Notes: a model not told the origin generated them from the sequence alone. DNA of 64,000 bases from an uncultured Phascolarctobacterium sp. (GCA_900545535.1 UQZN01000015.1:1-64000), one strand, 5' to 3'; shown: positions 42,936-51,095, counted from the stretch's first letter. Made by a program: numbers and translations.

Positions 42936-43937
42936 ATGGAATATGATAAACCGTTTAAAACCTATCAAGAACAAATAGATATTTTGAAAAATCGTTACGG
43001 GCTGATTATAGAAGATGATAATTTTGCTGAAGCAGCTTTAAAATCACTTACCTACTATGATCTCATCAATGGTTATAAAGATTGCTTTATGAAAAACGAA
43101 CAATTTATTGAAGGGATGACCATAGATTTTATATACCTGTTTAGTTTAGTAGATAAGGGAATACAGTCCATACTGTTCAAATATAGTACTATCGTCGAAA
43201 ATTCTTTTAAGACAAAGCTGGCATATGTTTTGGCTGACAATCTTGGTGTACATCAGGATGACTATCTTAATGAATGCAAATTTTATAAATCGTATAATAA
43301 TAAATTGTTTTTTGCTGATTTCAAAAGGCACTGCAGTGAGATTTATTCGGGAGGTAAGCCTATACCTCAGCCTACAAAACATTACGTCCAAAAACATAAT
43401 CATATTCCGCCCTGGATATTGCTAAAAAATGTTTCTTTTGGGAACTCCATTAATCTAATCAGACTTTTAAAAGCTCCGGAACAACAAAAGCTGATCCAAA
43501 TGTTATTACCAAATGCCGATATTCTTTATAATAATAAGGTTGAATTTATTATTTCTGCCTTAAATATAGTCAGAGAATATAGAAATAAAATTGCACATAA
43601 TCTAAAATTCATTACATTTAAACCAGCAAGAAATAAATTGAGTCCTGCAATAACTACAAAAGTTATCAGTAAAAATCTTTTAAGGTGGAAGGACGTCAAT
43701 AAAAATAAAATCGCTGTTTGCGATATTTATGCTTATATTTTGGCACTTGATTTATTATTAGGTGATGATTATATCAGAAGATGTTTTTGTAAAGAGTTAT
43801 CAGGATTATTTGCGGCAACGATAAAGTCAACAGAAAAACCGTTTCAAACAATAGGTATGTATTATTGTAAGATTACAGGTATTCCTGAAAATATTGATGT
43901 CAGGTTGACTGATTATATGAAAAATATGAATCGCTAA
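42936..43937 (+). CDS. Abi_2-family (AbiD/AbiF-like) HEPN abortive-infection protein
   Basis: The 333-residue protein matches the Abi_2 pattern: YKPF-like start DKPFKTYQEQIDILKNRYGLII, LTYYDLINGYKDCF near residue 35 and a helical C-terminal part. The HEPN ribonuclease motif RNKIAH is at residues 216-221 in VREYRNKIAHNL. Abi_2 proteins are phage-defence toxins, probably RNases. GGAGG at 42926-42930 selects the ATG at 42936; the frame upstream (42858) runs through the small-RNA terminator. The gene is much more AT-rich than rsmA before it, a sign of transfer. Confidence 0.82.
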   Translation: MEYDKPFKTYQEQIDILKNRYGLIIEDDNFAEAALKSLTYYDLINGYKDCFMKNEQFIEGMTIDFIYLFSLVDKGIQSILFKYSTIVENSFKTKLAYVLADNLGVHQDDYLNECKFYKSYNNKLFFADFKRHCSEIYSGGKPIPQPTKHYVQKHNHIPPWILLKNVSFGNSINLIRLLKAPEQQKLIQMLLPNADILYNNKVEFIISALNIVREYRNKIAHNLKFITFKPARNKLSPAITTKVISKNLLRWKDVNKNKIAVCDIYAYILALDLLLGDDYIRRCFCKELSGLFAATIKSTEKPFQTIGMYYCKITGIPENIDVRLTDYMKNMNR

Positions 43938-43952
43938 AGGAGTGAAGCTCTC

Positions 43953-44312
43953 ATGAAAAAGATCGCTGTTTTAAGATGTCTGCGCACCAGTAATAACTGT
44001 ACCGGCAGCGGTTGTCTTAAAGCTTTCAATAACAAAACCAACGCTTTTGCCGCTTATGAGGCAGAAGCAACAGAACTGGCCGCTTTTTTGAACTGCAGTG
44101 GCTGCGGCGACGTACGGCTGCCCGATAATGAAGCGGGAGTGCAGAAAAAGCTGGACCGGCTTGTTACTATCGGTGTTGAAACCGTACATCTAAGTGACTG
44201 CACCCGTAAGAAAGACGTGCAGGGCGAAAAACATGAATGCCCACAGATCACAAAAATGGCCGAGTACCTGACGCAGCAGGGAATCACTGTAGTCAGAGGG
44301 ACACATCATTAA
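43953..44312 (+). CDS. CGGC-domain protein
   Basis: The 119-residue protein has the CGGC-domain layout: an N-terminal MKKIAVLRCLRTSNNCTG, GCLKAF, the CSGCG motif near residue 50 and later LSDCTRKK and CPQI. These cysteines probably bind a metal. The biochemical role of the family is not established. AAAGGAG lies upstream of the ATG. It follows the Abi_2 gene by 15 bases but has the higher GC of the chromosome. Confidence 0.8.
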   Translation: MKKIAVLRCLRTSNNCTGSGCLKAFNNKTNAFAAYEAEATELAAFLNCSGCGDVRLPDNEAGVQKKLDRLVTIGVETVHLSDCTRKKDVQGEKHECPQITKMAEYLTQQGITVVRGTHH

Positions 44313-44317
44313 AAGTG

Positions 44318-44364
44318 AAAACTACCATTAGAACAGGTTATTGTTCTAATGGTAGTTTTTTTAT
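44318..44364. repeat. Terminator hairpin, copy 1 of a 47-bp exact repeat
   Basis: An 18-bp perfect stem (outer end AAAACTACCATTAG) around GGTTAT with T and A runs outside acts as a bidirectional terminator between the CGGC gene (plus) and hipA (minus). All 47 bases recur at 45887-45933. Confidence 0.9.
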
Positions 44365-44384
44365 TGCAGTATTTAAATTTATAC

Positions 44385-45536
44385 TTACGAAAATACAGAG
44401 TGCTGTTTCAATAAATCAGACAAATCAGCTTTGACAATGGCCTCTATTTCTAAAGCAGTCCTACGAGCTTTATTTTTATTTAATCCGCCTGTTTGTGCCA
44501 CAGCCAGTAAATCCTCCAGACCCGGTGCGATACCATTGCCGTTAATGCAGGTAGCATGTTCGCCGCCAATAGAATTACTGTAGGTCAGATCATAAGCAGG
44601 TGCCAATTCCCAATTGTTTTTGTCTTCATCATAAATATATGAGAAATTTTTGGAATGATCGTCGCGGTTATGGGCAAAAACATTGAAGCACATCAAGCGA
44701 AACAGTTTCTCTGCTTCAGCGGCACTTCTTGTTAAAAGCAAAGTTAATTTCATCAGATCGTTATAATCAAGATTGGGATAGCGGTGTGAAGTTTCCAGCA
44801 AACCGCTTACAGAAACCATATGTTTTTTTAGAACATTCCCGCTGGGGGACCGGTATCTGTCAAATCGTTTGGTAGCAAAATAACCGCTGCATATTTTAGA
44901 AGGCAGTAAGCGGCACTCGCTCATTTGAATACCGCATTTTTGGGCAACTTCAGCGTAGCGATATTCTATCTCGCCGATATTTTTTTCATCATGTGATGAC
45001 GGAAATTTTACGATCCAGTCCTCACCGTCAAGTCTGGTTAAAATTTTAGGCCTGGCCCCACCCGAAGAACCACCCAGTCGGAACAATTCGTCCAGATCAT
45101 CACTGATATTGGTCTGTAACAATTTTTTACATTCTAAAGCCAGGCGATCATAGTCAAGGCTGACGTTTTTTTCTGTGAGCTCGTGTGCGGGACGATATTC
45201 CAAAGCCCCCATACCGCTTGCGCCTACGATCGCCAGTCTGTTTAATGGATCTATTCCGGATGGCAACAGGCCCTTACTTGCCAGAAAACGGTCAACTAAT
45301 AATCTGCCCCAGCCATCCGGCAAGCTGTCGGCAAAGACGCCGAACAAACCGTTAAAAGGCTCGTATCTGGGAATAAAAACCCGTTGTTCTAACGGCAGCT
45401 GTAAAGGATTAAGGGCAAAACCATGCCGTAACCAGCTTTCGGTATATTCAAAAGCACAAAGCCCATCGCTGGTCCTGGCTAAAGTACCAACTTTATTATC
45501 AGCGATATATACTTCTAAATAGCTGTTATTTTCCAT
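44385..45536 (-). CDS. hipA: HipA-like serine/threonine kinase toxin
   Basis: The 383-residue protein has the HipA N-terminal domain (couple_hipA, EVYIADNKVGTLAR ... SLPDGWGRLL) and the kinase-like C-terminal domain. The latter shows GGSSGGARPK (P-loop-like), DWIVKFPSS, the catalytic HNRDDHSKNFS and the metal-binding AYDLTYS. HipA toxins phosphorylate targets such as GltX and cause growth arrest. AGGAG lies before the ATG, which overlaps the antitoxin gene by 11 bases. All kinase motifs look intact. Confidence 0.9.
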   Translation of the reverse strand: MENNSYLEVYIADNKVGTLARTSDGLCAFEYTESWLRHGFALNPLQLPLEQRVFIPRYEPFNGLFGVFADSLPDGWGRLLVDRFLASKGLLPSGIDPLNRLAIVGASGMGALEYRPAHELTEKNVSLDYDRLALECKKLLQTNISDDLDELFRLGGSSGGARPKILTRLDGEDWIVKFPSSHDEKNIGEIEYRYAEVAQKCGIQMSECRLLPSKICSGYFATKRFDRYRSPSGNVLKKHMVSVSGLLETSHRYPNLDYNDLMKLTLLLTRSAAEAEKLFRLMCFNVFAHNRDDHSKNFSYIYDEDKNNWELAPAYDLTYSNSIGGEHATCINGNGIAPGLEDLLAVAQTGGLNKNKARRTALEIEAIVKADLSDLLKQHSVFS

Positions 45537-45807
45537 CGATTATCTCCTGAATTGATTGATAGTGACGGCGTTTAAAAAGTTCTTCAAAATCTTTTTCGCA
45601 GCCTAAGGCAAAAGCTATTTTCAAAAGCGAAGCTAAAGAAATCTCGCCCGTAGTTTCGAAACGCTTTAAAGAACCAAGGCTCACTCCTGACTTTGCGCTT
45701 AATTGTTTCTGGGTAAGCTGTGCCGCTTTTCTTCGCTTTTGGGCATTGGCTGCTATGTCCTGCTGTATGTTATTGGCAGTTTTAAAATATAAGAAATTCG
45801 TTTCCAT
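45526..45807 (-). CDS. hipB: HipB-like antitoxin, XRE family
   Basis: The 93-residue protein has a helix-turn-helix of the XRE/Cro type (about residues 22-78, QLTQKQLSAKSGVSLGSLKRFE). It precedes and overlaps hipA, the normal toxin-antitoxin order, and should repress the operon and neutralise HipA. No Shine-Dalgarno site is visible. The predicted -10 box lies so close that transcription would start at or next to the ATG, suggesting a leaderless message. Confidence 0.85.
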   Translation of the reverse strand: METNFLYFKTANNIQQDIAANAQKRRKAAQLTQKQLSAKSGVSLGSLKRFETTGEISLASLLKIAFALGCEKDFEELFKRRHYQSIQEIIDGK

Positions 45808-45809
45808 AG

Positions 45810-45858
45810 CTAATATATTATCTTAAAATAGCTAAAAAGTCAAAAAAGACTAATATAT
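45810..45858 (-). promoter_or_regulatory. Promoter and operator of hipBA
   Basis: On the minus strand TTGACT (45838-45843) and TAATAT (45815-45820) are 17 bases apart. The 9-mer CTAATATAT (plus reading) occurs at 45810-45818 and 45850-45858, exactly 40 bases apart and flanking the promoter, as expected for HipB operator sites. Confidence 0.65.
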
Positions 45859-45886
45859 GAGTTGTAAATAAGCGGTAGCCTAACAA

Positions 45887-45933
45887 AAAACTACCATTAG
45901 AACAGGTTATTGTTCTAATGGTAGTTTTTTTAT
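45887..45933. repeat. Terminator hairpin, copy 2 of the 47-bp exact repeat
   Basis: Identical over 47 bases to 44318-44364. Here it terminates the minus-strand sigma-like gene. The two copies bracket the hipBA unit. Confidence 0.9.
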
Positions 45934-45974
45934 GGTGATTTTCAGTTTGATGCCAATTCAGGAAAAGGTCCTGT

Positions 45975-46592
45975 TCAACCCTCCTGTTTCAACAACAGGC
46001 GTAGCTTATCTAGCCCTTTGAGCCGGTGCTTGGTAACATTGCGTACACTGCATCCCAGTAAGCGGGCTGCTTCTTTGGGCTTCTGTTCACGCAGAAACAG
46101 CAGCTCGATGACCTGCTGCTGTTCGGCAGTCAGCTGTTTCAAAGCCTGCTGTACCTCCAGCGACAACAGCAGTTGTGCAATGTCATCCGGCAGGCCCTGC
46201 TGCATACCGGCCTCATCCAGCAGAGCGGTTCCCTCTTCACTGTCAGTGTTGACGGCTATCTCGTTTTCCCAGATATGACCCTGCTTCTGCATGGCGTCAA
46301 ACAGGGCAAAGTGTACCTTGCAGCGGGCATAACCAGGCCAGTTCAGGTAATCGGCGCCCTTATATTTCAATATCAGCTCGATAAAAGCCAGTGCGGCAAT
46401 ACTTTCAGCGTCGCGTCCCAGCGACTTATAAAACATTTCCCGGCGGGCCTCGCTTTGCAGCAGCGGCTTAAAATCGCGGCACAGTTTCAGCAAAGCGCCG
46501 TTGTCGCCTGCCTGAGCCGCAGTTATCAAGAGCTGCAGAGCCTGGGCTGCGGCTCTGTGTTCAATATCGTTCGGTAAAATAGTTATTCCCAT
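45975..46592 (-). CDS. Sigma-70-like regulator
   Basis: The 205-residue protein ends in a region-4-like helix-turn-helix (about residues 145-203, LTAEQQQVIELLFLREQKPKEAARL). It has a region-2-like N-terminal part in which RREMFYKSLGRDAESIAALAFIELI and the NWPGYARCKVHFALFDAMQ stretch suit a small alternative sigma factor. The target promoters are unknown. The GC content is like the chromosome. It diverges from the XRE gene at 46791. Confidence 0.75.
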   Translation of the reverse strand: MGITILPNDIEHRAAAQALQLLITAAQAGDNGALLKLCRDFKPLLQSEARREMFYKSLGRDAESIAALAFIELILKYKGADYLNWPGYARCKVHFALFDAMQKQGHIWENEIAVNTDSEEGTALLDEAGMQQGLPDDIAQLLLSLEVQQALKQLTAEQQQVIELLFLREQKPKEAARLLGCSVRNVTKHRLKGLDKLRLLLKQEG

Positions 46593-46636
46593 CAGTTCTT
46601 TCTATAATTTTATGACGACGTGCCGTGCTGTAAAGC

Positions 46637-46648
46637 GTTATGCATAAC
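46637..46648. promoter_or_regulatory. 12-bp palindrome between sigma-like and XRE genes
   Basis: GTTATGCATAAC is a perfect palindrome in the divergent gap (46593-46790), which otherwise shows no gene. It is a candidate operator for the XRE protein. Confidence 0.4.
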
Positions 46649-46790
46649 AGGGCTTAGTATGCGCTTCTACGGCCTTTTTGTAAACAACCTTTGGGGTAGG
46701 CCGGAAGAAATACAACCCGCAGGGTTATTTTGCTTTGCTGCTTTTGCAGTTAAAATTTTTTTCAATCAAAACTTTTAGCTGAGGTGCAGA

Positions 46791-46994
46791 ATGAGCAAGC
46801 ATACTTATAATAACATTGGCAGCAAATTATACCAGCTGCGGCTGGAACTGGGACTGACTCAAAACGATGTAGCCGAACGCTGTAATATGTCAGTCAATTA
46901 TTACGGGCGCATTGAACGGGAAGAGTGTAACTGCAGCGTTAATCTGCTGGATGAGATACTGAAAGCGTTGGGAAAGGAAATAGATTTTAAGTAA
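46791..46994 (+). CDS. Small XRE-family transcriptional regulator
   Basis: The 67-residue protein is essentially one helix-turn-helix domain (LYQLRLELGLTQNDVAERCNMSVNYYGRIERE). GAGGTG lies before the ATG. It may control itself and the divergent sigma-like gene. It has its own terminator and is separate from the polysaccharide operon downstream. Confidence 0.85.
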   Translation: MSKHTYNNIGSKLYQLRLELGLTQNDVAERCNMSVNYYGRIEREECNCSVNLLDEILKALGKEIDFK

Positions 46995-47034
46995 AGCCTT
47001 GTAGGAAGAAACTGTTGTTAGATTAAAAGATAAA

Positions 47035-47076
47035 AAATAACCGTTCTCAGCGAAAGTTGAGAGCGGTTATTTTTTT
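47035..47076 (+). terminator. Terminator after the XRE gene
   Basis: AATAACCGTTCTCA pairs with TGAGAGCGGTTATT (one G-U), followed by six more T. Confidence 0.85.
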
Positions 47077-47108
47077 GCCGGGCTCTATGGGAATAGAGTC
47101 CGGCTTTT
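47077..47108 (+). terminator. Second hairpin in tandem
   Basis: GCCGGGCTCTAT pairs with ATAGAGTCCGGC (one G-U) and TTTT follows. Together with the previous hairpin it insulates the operon downstream. The remaining gap to 47226 holds no gene. Confidence 0.7.
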
Positions 47109-47226
47109 GCATGTCAGCAGAGGCGGTGCTGGCAAGTGATATTGTAAATATTGCCGCACAGGTACGATGAAAATATAAGTACGAGCAAAAAGCATACTTA
47201 AATATAAAAGAAAACGTGCTTATGTC

Positions 47227-47255
47227 TTGCGGGGGGGGTACAAGTGTGATATAAT
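47227..47255 (+). promoter_or_regulatory. Promoter of the polysaccharide operon with an 8-G tract
   Basis: A strong extended -10 (TGATATAAT, box at 47250-47255) is 17 bases from TTGCGG (47227-47232). Eight consecutive G (47231-47238) start inside that -35 and run into the spacer. Slippage would change the spacing. The transcript start should be near 47262, giving an AT-rich leader of about 107 bases. Confidence 0.65.
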
Positions 47256-47368
47256 CTAAAATTAATAAAAAGAATATATTAGTTATTTTATCTAATATTA
47301 AGACATGAATTACAGTTATTGCAAAACTGATTGTTAAAATAAAGTTTAAAACAGATAAAGGTGATCAT

Positions 47369-48154
47369 TTGCTGGATACACATGCACATATTTTATGGAA
47401 CCTGGACGACGGCTCAAAAAACCTGGATATGTCGGTGCAAATGCTGCAGATAGCTGCAGGTAATGAGACTAAAGCAATTTTTGCCACACCGCATGTTATT
47501 GAAAAGGCAGCTAAGCCTTCATGGGTAGAAATAAAAGAAAAAACACAGCGGCTGCAGCAACTGGCGTTGGAAGAACAGATAGATATTACACTCTATCCTG
47601 GTGCGGAAGTACAGATGAACTGGGAACTCTTAACAGAACTGGGAGAGGAAGGAGCCTACTGCCTGAACGGCGGCAGTTATCTGCTGGTCGAACTGCCAGC
47701 GGCGGAAATCCCTGTCTATGCCGATGAATTCTGGTATGAGCTGGAGCTGAAGGGGATAACGCCGATCCTTGCCCATCCGGAAAGATACCAAAAATTAAAT
47801 GAAAATCCAGATCTCATACTGCTGTGGCGCCGGCGCGGCATACTTATGCAGTGCAACAGCGGCAGCTTTACCGGCATGTTCGGCAGTAGCGTTTGCGAAA
47901 ATGCTAAAGCGCTGCTGAACAAGGGGCTTGTTGATTTGTTAGGGTCCGACGGACACCGCAGCGAAGGCCGGAATACAGATATGTCTAAAGCGGCAGCAGT
48001 GATTAAACAGCTGGTCGGAGAAGAAAAACTGCGGCAAATAACAGAAACAAATCCCCAGACGATCTTAAAAAATCAGCAAATAGAGCTCAAGCAGCCTAAA
48101 GTACTTTTAGAAGACAAACCAAAGAGCTTTTGGCAGAAACTCTTTGGCAAATAA
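47369..48154 (+). CDS. CpsB/YwqE-type tyrosine-protein phosphatase (PHP domain)
   Basis: The 261-residue PHP-domain protein shows THAHILWNLDDG, ATPHV, LAHPERY and GSDGHR, the metal-binding histidines and aspartates of Mn-dependent capsule phosphatases. It dephosphorylates the CpsD-type kinase encoded three genes later and so helps set polymer production. It starts with TTG behind AAAGGTGAT and is the first gene of the operon. Confidence 0.92.
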   Translation: MLDTHAHILWNLDDGSKNLDMSVQMLQIAAGNETKAIFATPHVIEKAAKPSWVEIKEKTQRLQQLALEEQIDITLYPGAEVQMNWELLTELGEEGAYCLNGGSYLLVELPAAEIPVYADEFWYELELKGITPILAHPERYQKLNENPDLILLWRRRGILMQCNSGSFTGMFGSSVCENAKALLNKGLVDLLGSDGHRSEGRNTDMSKAAAVIKQLVGEEKLRQITETNPQTILKNQQIELKQPKVLLEDKPKSFWQKLFGK

Positions 48155-48194
48155 TAAATTAAAGATTGAAGTAAAGAGAAAAAGGAGAATCCCG

Positions 48195-48848
48195 ATGAAG
48201 AAAACAATTTTGGCGCTTACCCTGGCGCTGAGCCTGCAGGGGCTGGCAGCAGCGTCAGCAGCAGACAACGACTATATTATGTGTCCGGGCGACCAGCTGC
48301 AGGTAGTAGTCTACGGACATGAGGACCTTAGCAGCTCGCCCAACAGTAACACTACTCCTTATACAGTGCGCCCCGATGGGAAAGTGTCTTTCCCCCTGAT
48401 CGGCGATATAGACGTGACAGGAAAAACTGTAGCAGAATTTACGCAGACTTTAGAAGCAAATCTGGCTGAATACCTTGTCAGACCTCGGGTCAGTATCAAT
48501 ATCGTTAAACTGGGGACGACACGTGTTTATGTGCTGGGGGAAGTAAAAAAACCGGGACTGTACGAACTGGAAAAAAGCCACCGAATTTTAGACGCTCTGG
48601 GCAAAGCGGAAGGCTTTACAGAAAAAGCCGCCAAAAAGAAAATTTTTCTGATCAGGAAAGGCGCAGAAGAACCTGTATTGGTCAATATCAATGATTTTCT
48701 TAAAAAATCTGATCAGAGCCAAAACTATGTCCTTAATGAAGGTGACTGCCTGTATCTGACCAGCAACGGCAAAATCGATATCGGCCGCGACATTATGCCC
48801 TTCATCAGCGGCGCATACATGGTATCGGAAATCAAAAATAACGACTGA
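48195..48848 (+). CDS. Polysaccharide export protein (Wza-like, no lipobox)
   Basis: The 217-residue protein has a signal peptide ending AASA before ADNDY, then a polysaccharide-export domain (CPGDQLQVVVYGHEDLS ... VRPDGKVSFPLIGDI) and one SLBB-like domain (TTRVYVLGEVKKPGLYEL). Such proteins form or gate the outer-membrane exit for polymer. Unlike Wza it has no lipoprotein cysteine and no C-terminal amphipathic helix is evident. AAAGGAG selects the ATG at 48195; the longer frame begins inside the gap. Confidence 0.88.
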   Translation: MKKTILALTLALSLQGLAAASAADNDYIMCPGDQLQVVVYGHEDLSSSPNSNTTPYTVRPDGKVSFPLIGDIDVTGKTVAEFTQTLEANLAEYLVRPRVSINIVKLGTTRVYVLGEVKKPGLYELEKSHRILDALGKAEGFTEKAAKKKIFLIRKGAEEPVLVNINDFLKKSDQSQNYVLNEGDCLYLTSNGKIDIGRDIMPFISGAYMVSEIKNND

Positions 48849-48864
48849 TCTGAGGAGAGATAAA

Positions 48865-50334
48865 GTGGAAGACGAAATCACCATTGATCTGCGCGAACTG
48901 GCGCATATAGTGCAGAAAAACGCAAGGTTCATCGCTAAAGTCACCGGCGGCTGTATAGTTGCCGCCGGGCTGTATTTACTTATAGCTTCACCGGTCTATG
49001 AATCCGATTCGCTGCTGCGTATCAAGCAGCCCAAGGGCATAGGTTCGTCGCTTTTGGAAAGCATGCCTATGGGTAATACTATGGCAAGCAAGCAGCTGAT
49101 GAGCACCTATGCGGAAATCTTAAAAAGCCGCAGCGTCATCGTGCCGGTCATTGAGCAGACGGAAGAACCAGACAGTGACGGTAAATATCCAAAATACGAA
49201 GACTATATTAAAAACAGGATCACGACCAACCCATTTAAGGATACTGAGATCTTAAAAGTCACGGTTAACGCCGATACGCCGGAAAGTGCCCAAAAAGCCA
49301 ACGACCTGATCGTTAACGGCTTTTTGCAGCGTTTGACCGGCCTGGTACGCGAAGAACAAAAAATGACCCGCACCTTTATCGAAGAGCGGGTCGTAGCCTC
49401 TAAAGCCGAGCTGGAAGCAGCCGAAAGCAGGCTGACCGAATATAAAAAAGCCAGCAAGATCCTGTCACCGACGGACGAAATGAAGCTGGCAGCGGATAAA
49501 ATGGGTATCGTCGATAAGCTGCGGGCAGAAAACAAGGTGGCATTGGCCACAGCGCAGGCGCGGCTTTCAGCAACAGATCAGCAGCTGGGCGGCGAAGCCA
49601 AAGCGACGGCAGATAACGCCGTTATCAAGCAGTATAATGCCAAATTAGCCGAGCTGGAGACCCAGAGGATAGATTTCCTGGACAAATATACAGCCAAACA
49701 TCCTAAAGTCATCGAAACAGAAGACGCTATCGCCAATTTAAAAAACAAGCTGCAGCAGGAAATCGCCAAAGTGGCCGCACTGCAGGCGCCGTCGGATAAC
49801 CCTGTGCACCAGCAGCTGCTGACCAGTAAATTCGGCAGCGAAGCGGCGATCAGCGTAGCCGAAAGTAACCTTGCCGAGCTGGAACGTCTGGATAAAAGAA
49901 ATCAGGAAGACGTGGAACAGCTGTCAGACAAAGAACAAAAATATCTGAGCCTGATGCGCGACGTCAGCGTAGCCGATGAGATCTACATTATGCTGGCCAA
50001 ACGCCTGGAAGAAGCCAAGGTAGCCGAAGTTGCAGTATCAACAGAAGTTCAGGTAGTGGATACGGCAACACTGCCGGAAGACCCGATAAAACCGAAAAAA
50101 GTATTGACTTTGTTGCTGGCAGCTTTTTTGGGAATCTTCGGCGGCAGCGGTTTTGTTATTGCCAAAGAACTGCTGAACAGGACCATTAAGACGACAGACG
50201 ACGTAGCAAACTATTTGGATCTGCCTGTTCTGGGTTCGGTGCCGGACTATGAGTCATTGAATAGGAGTCTTAAGAAAGAACAGCAGCAGGAAAGCCTTGC
50301 TGATAAAGTGCGGAGGTATTTATGGAAACGATAA
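48865..50334 (+). CDS. Wzz/GumC-like polysaccharide co-polymerase
   Basis: The 489-residue protein has the Wzz domain layout: membrane helices near residues 28-48 and 412-435, and a long periplasmic coiled-coil region (about 165-380, rich in Glu, Lys and Ala). The proline-rich LPEDPIKPKK precedes the second helix. It sets chain length and partners the kinase encoded next, which overlaps it by 13 bases. It starts with GTG behind GAGGAGAG. Confidence 0.93.
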   Translation: MEDEITIDLRELAHIVQKNARFIAKVTGGCIVAAGLYLLIASPVYESDSLLRIKQPKGIGSSLLESMPMGNTMASKQLMSTYAEILKSRSVIVPVIEQTEEPDSDGKYPKYEDYIKNRITTNPFKDTEILKVTVNADTPESAQKANDLIVNGFLQRLTGLVREEQKMTRTFIEERVVASKAELEAAESRLTEYKKASKILSPTDEMKLAADKMGIVDKLRAENKVALATAQARLSATDQQLGGEAKATADNAVIKQYNAKLAELETQRIDFLDKYTAKHPKVIETEDAIANLKNKLQQEIAKVAALQAPSDNPVHQQLLTSKFGSEAAISVAESNLAELERLDKRNQEDVEQLSDKEQKYLSLMRDVSVADEIYIMLAKRLEEAKVAEVAVSTEVQVVDTATLPEDPIKPKKVLTLLLAAFLGIFGGSGFVIAKELLNRTIKTTDDVANYLDLPVLGSVPDYESLNRSLKKEQQQESLADKVRRYLWKR

Positions 50335-51029
50335 CACTGATTGCCGACCGTGATGCCAAATCGCCGGTAGCAGAAGCCTATAGAACGATCAGGACCAATA
50401 TCCAGTTTTCCAACATCGGCCAGGAGCTGAAAACGATCATTGTTACCAGCGCCACGCCAAACGAAGGCAAAAGTACGACGATCAGCAACCTGGCGGCAGT
50501 AATGGCCCAGGCCGGGCATAAAGTACTTTTGATGGACTGTGATATGCGCAACCCGACTCAGCATAAAATATTTAAAATGACTAATAAAGGTCTGAGTAAC
50601 TGTATCTCAGCGAACGAAGCCGTGCAGACGCTCATTCAAAAGACCGGCATAGAGAATTTGGAGCTTTTAGCCAGCGGGCCGGTAGCGCCCAATCCTTCCG
50701 AGCTTTTGGGCAGCCACAGGATGGAACAGATCTTAGAGCAGCTGAAACCTGACTATGACTATATCCTTATTGATACGCCGCCGATCATGCCAGTCACTGA
50801 TGCGGCAGTATTATCCGGTAAGGTGGACGGACTGGTCATGATCATCAGCTCCGGCGATGTGACGCCTGCAGTAGCTAAAGAAGCTAAACAAAGACTGCTG
50901 CAGGCAGGTACGCATATTCTGGGAGTCATCCTTAATAAGGTAGAGATGGCCCATACACATGGCTATGGGTACTACTATTACTATGGTTCCGAGAGTACAT
51001 CCGGGGGGGACGTTCGTCGCCAGAAGTAA
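50322..51029 (+). CDS. CpsD/CapB-type bacterial tyrosine kinase
   Basis: The 235-residue BY-kinase has Walker A (TPNEGKSTT), Walker A' (LLMDCDMRNP) and Walker B (YILIDTPP). A C-terminal tyrosine cluster (GYGYYYYYG) is autophosphorylated. It is the stand-alone kinase type that needs the C-terminal end of Wzz, encoded just upstream. It is also the likely substrate of the PHP phosphatase at the start of the operon. Confidence 0.95.
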   Translation: METITLIADRDAKSPVAEAYRTIRTNIQFSNIGQELKTIIVTSATPNEGKSTTISNLAAVMAQAGHKVLLMDCDMRNPTQHKIFKMTNKGLSNCISANEAVQTLIQKTGIENLELLASGPVAPNPSELLGSHRMEQILEQLKPDYDYILIDTPPIMPVTDAAVLSGKVDGLVMIISSGDVTPAVAKEAKQRLLQAGTHILGVILNKVEMAHTHGYGYYYYYGSESTSGGDVRRQK

Positions 51030-51095
51030 GGTGGAAGCTGCGCAGGTATTGAACAGATAATACAAAATAATTGCATAGGGGTGGAATATGCAGTA

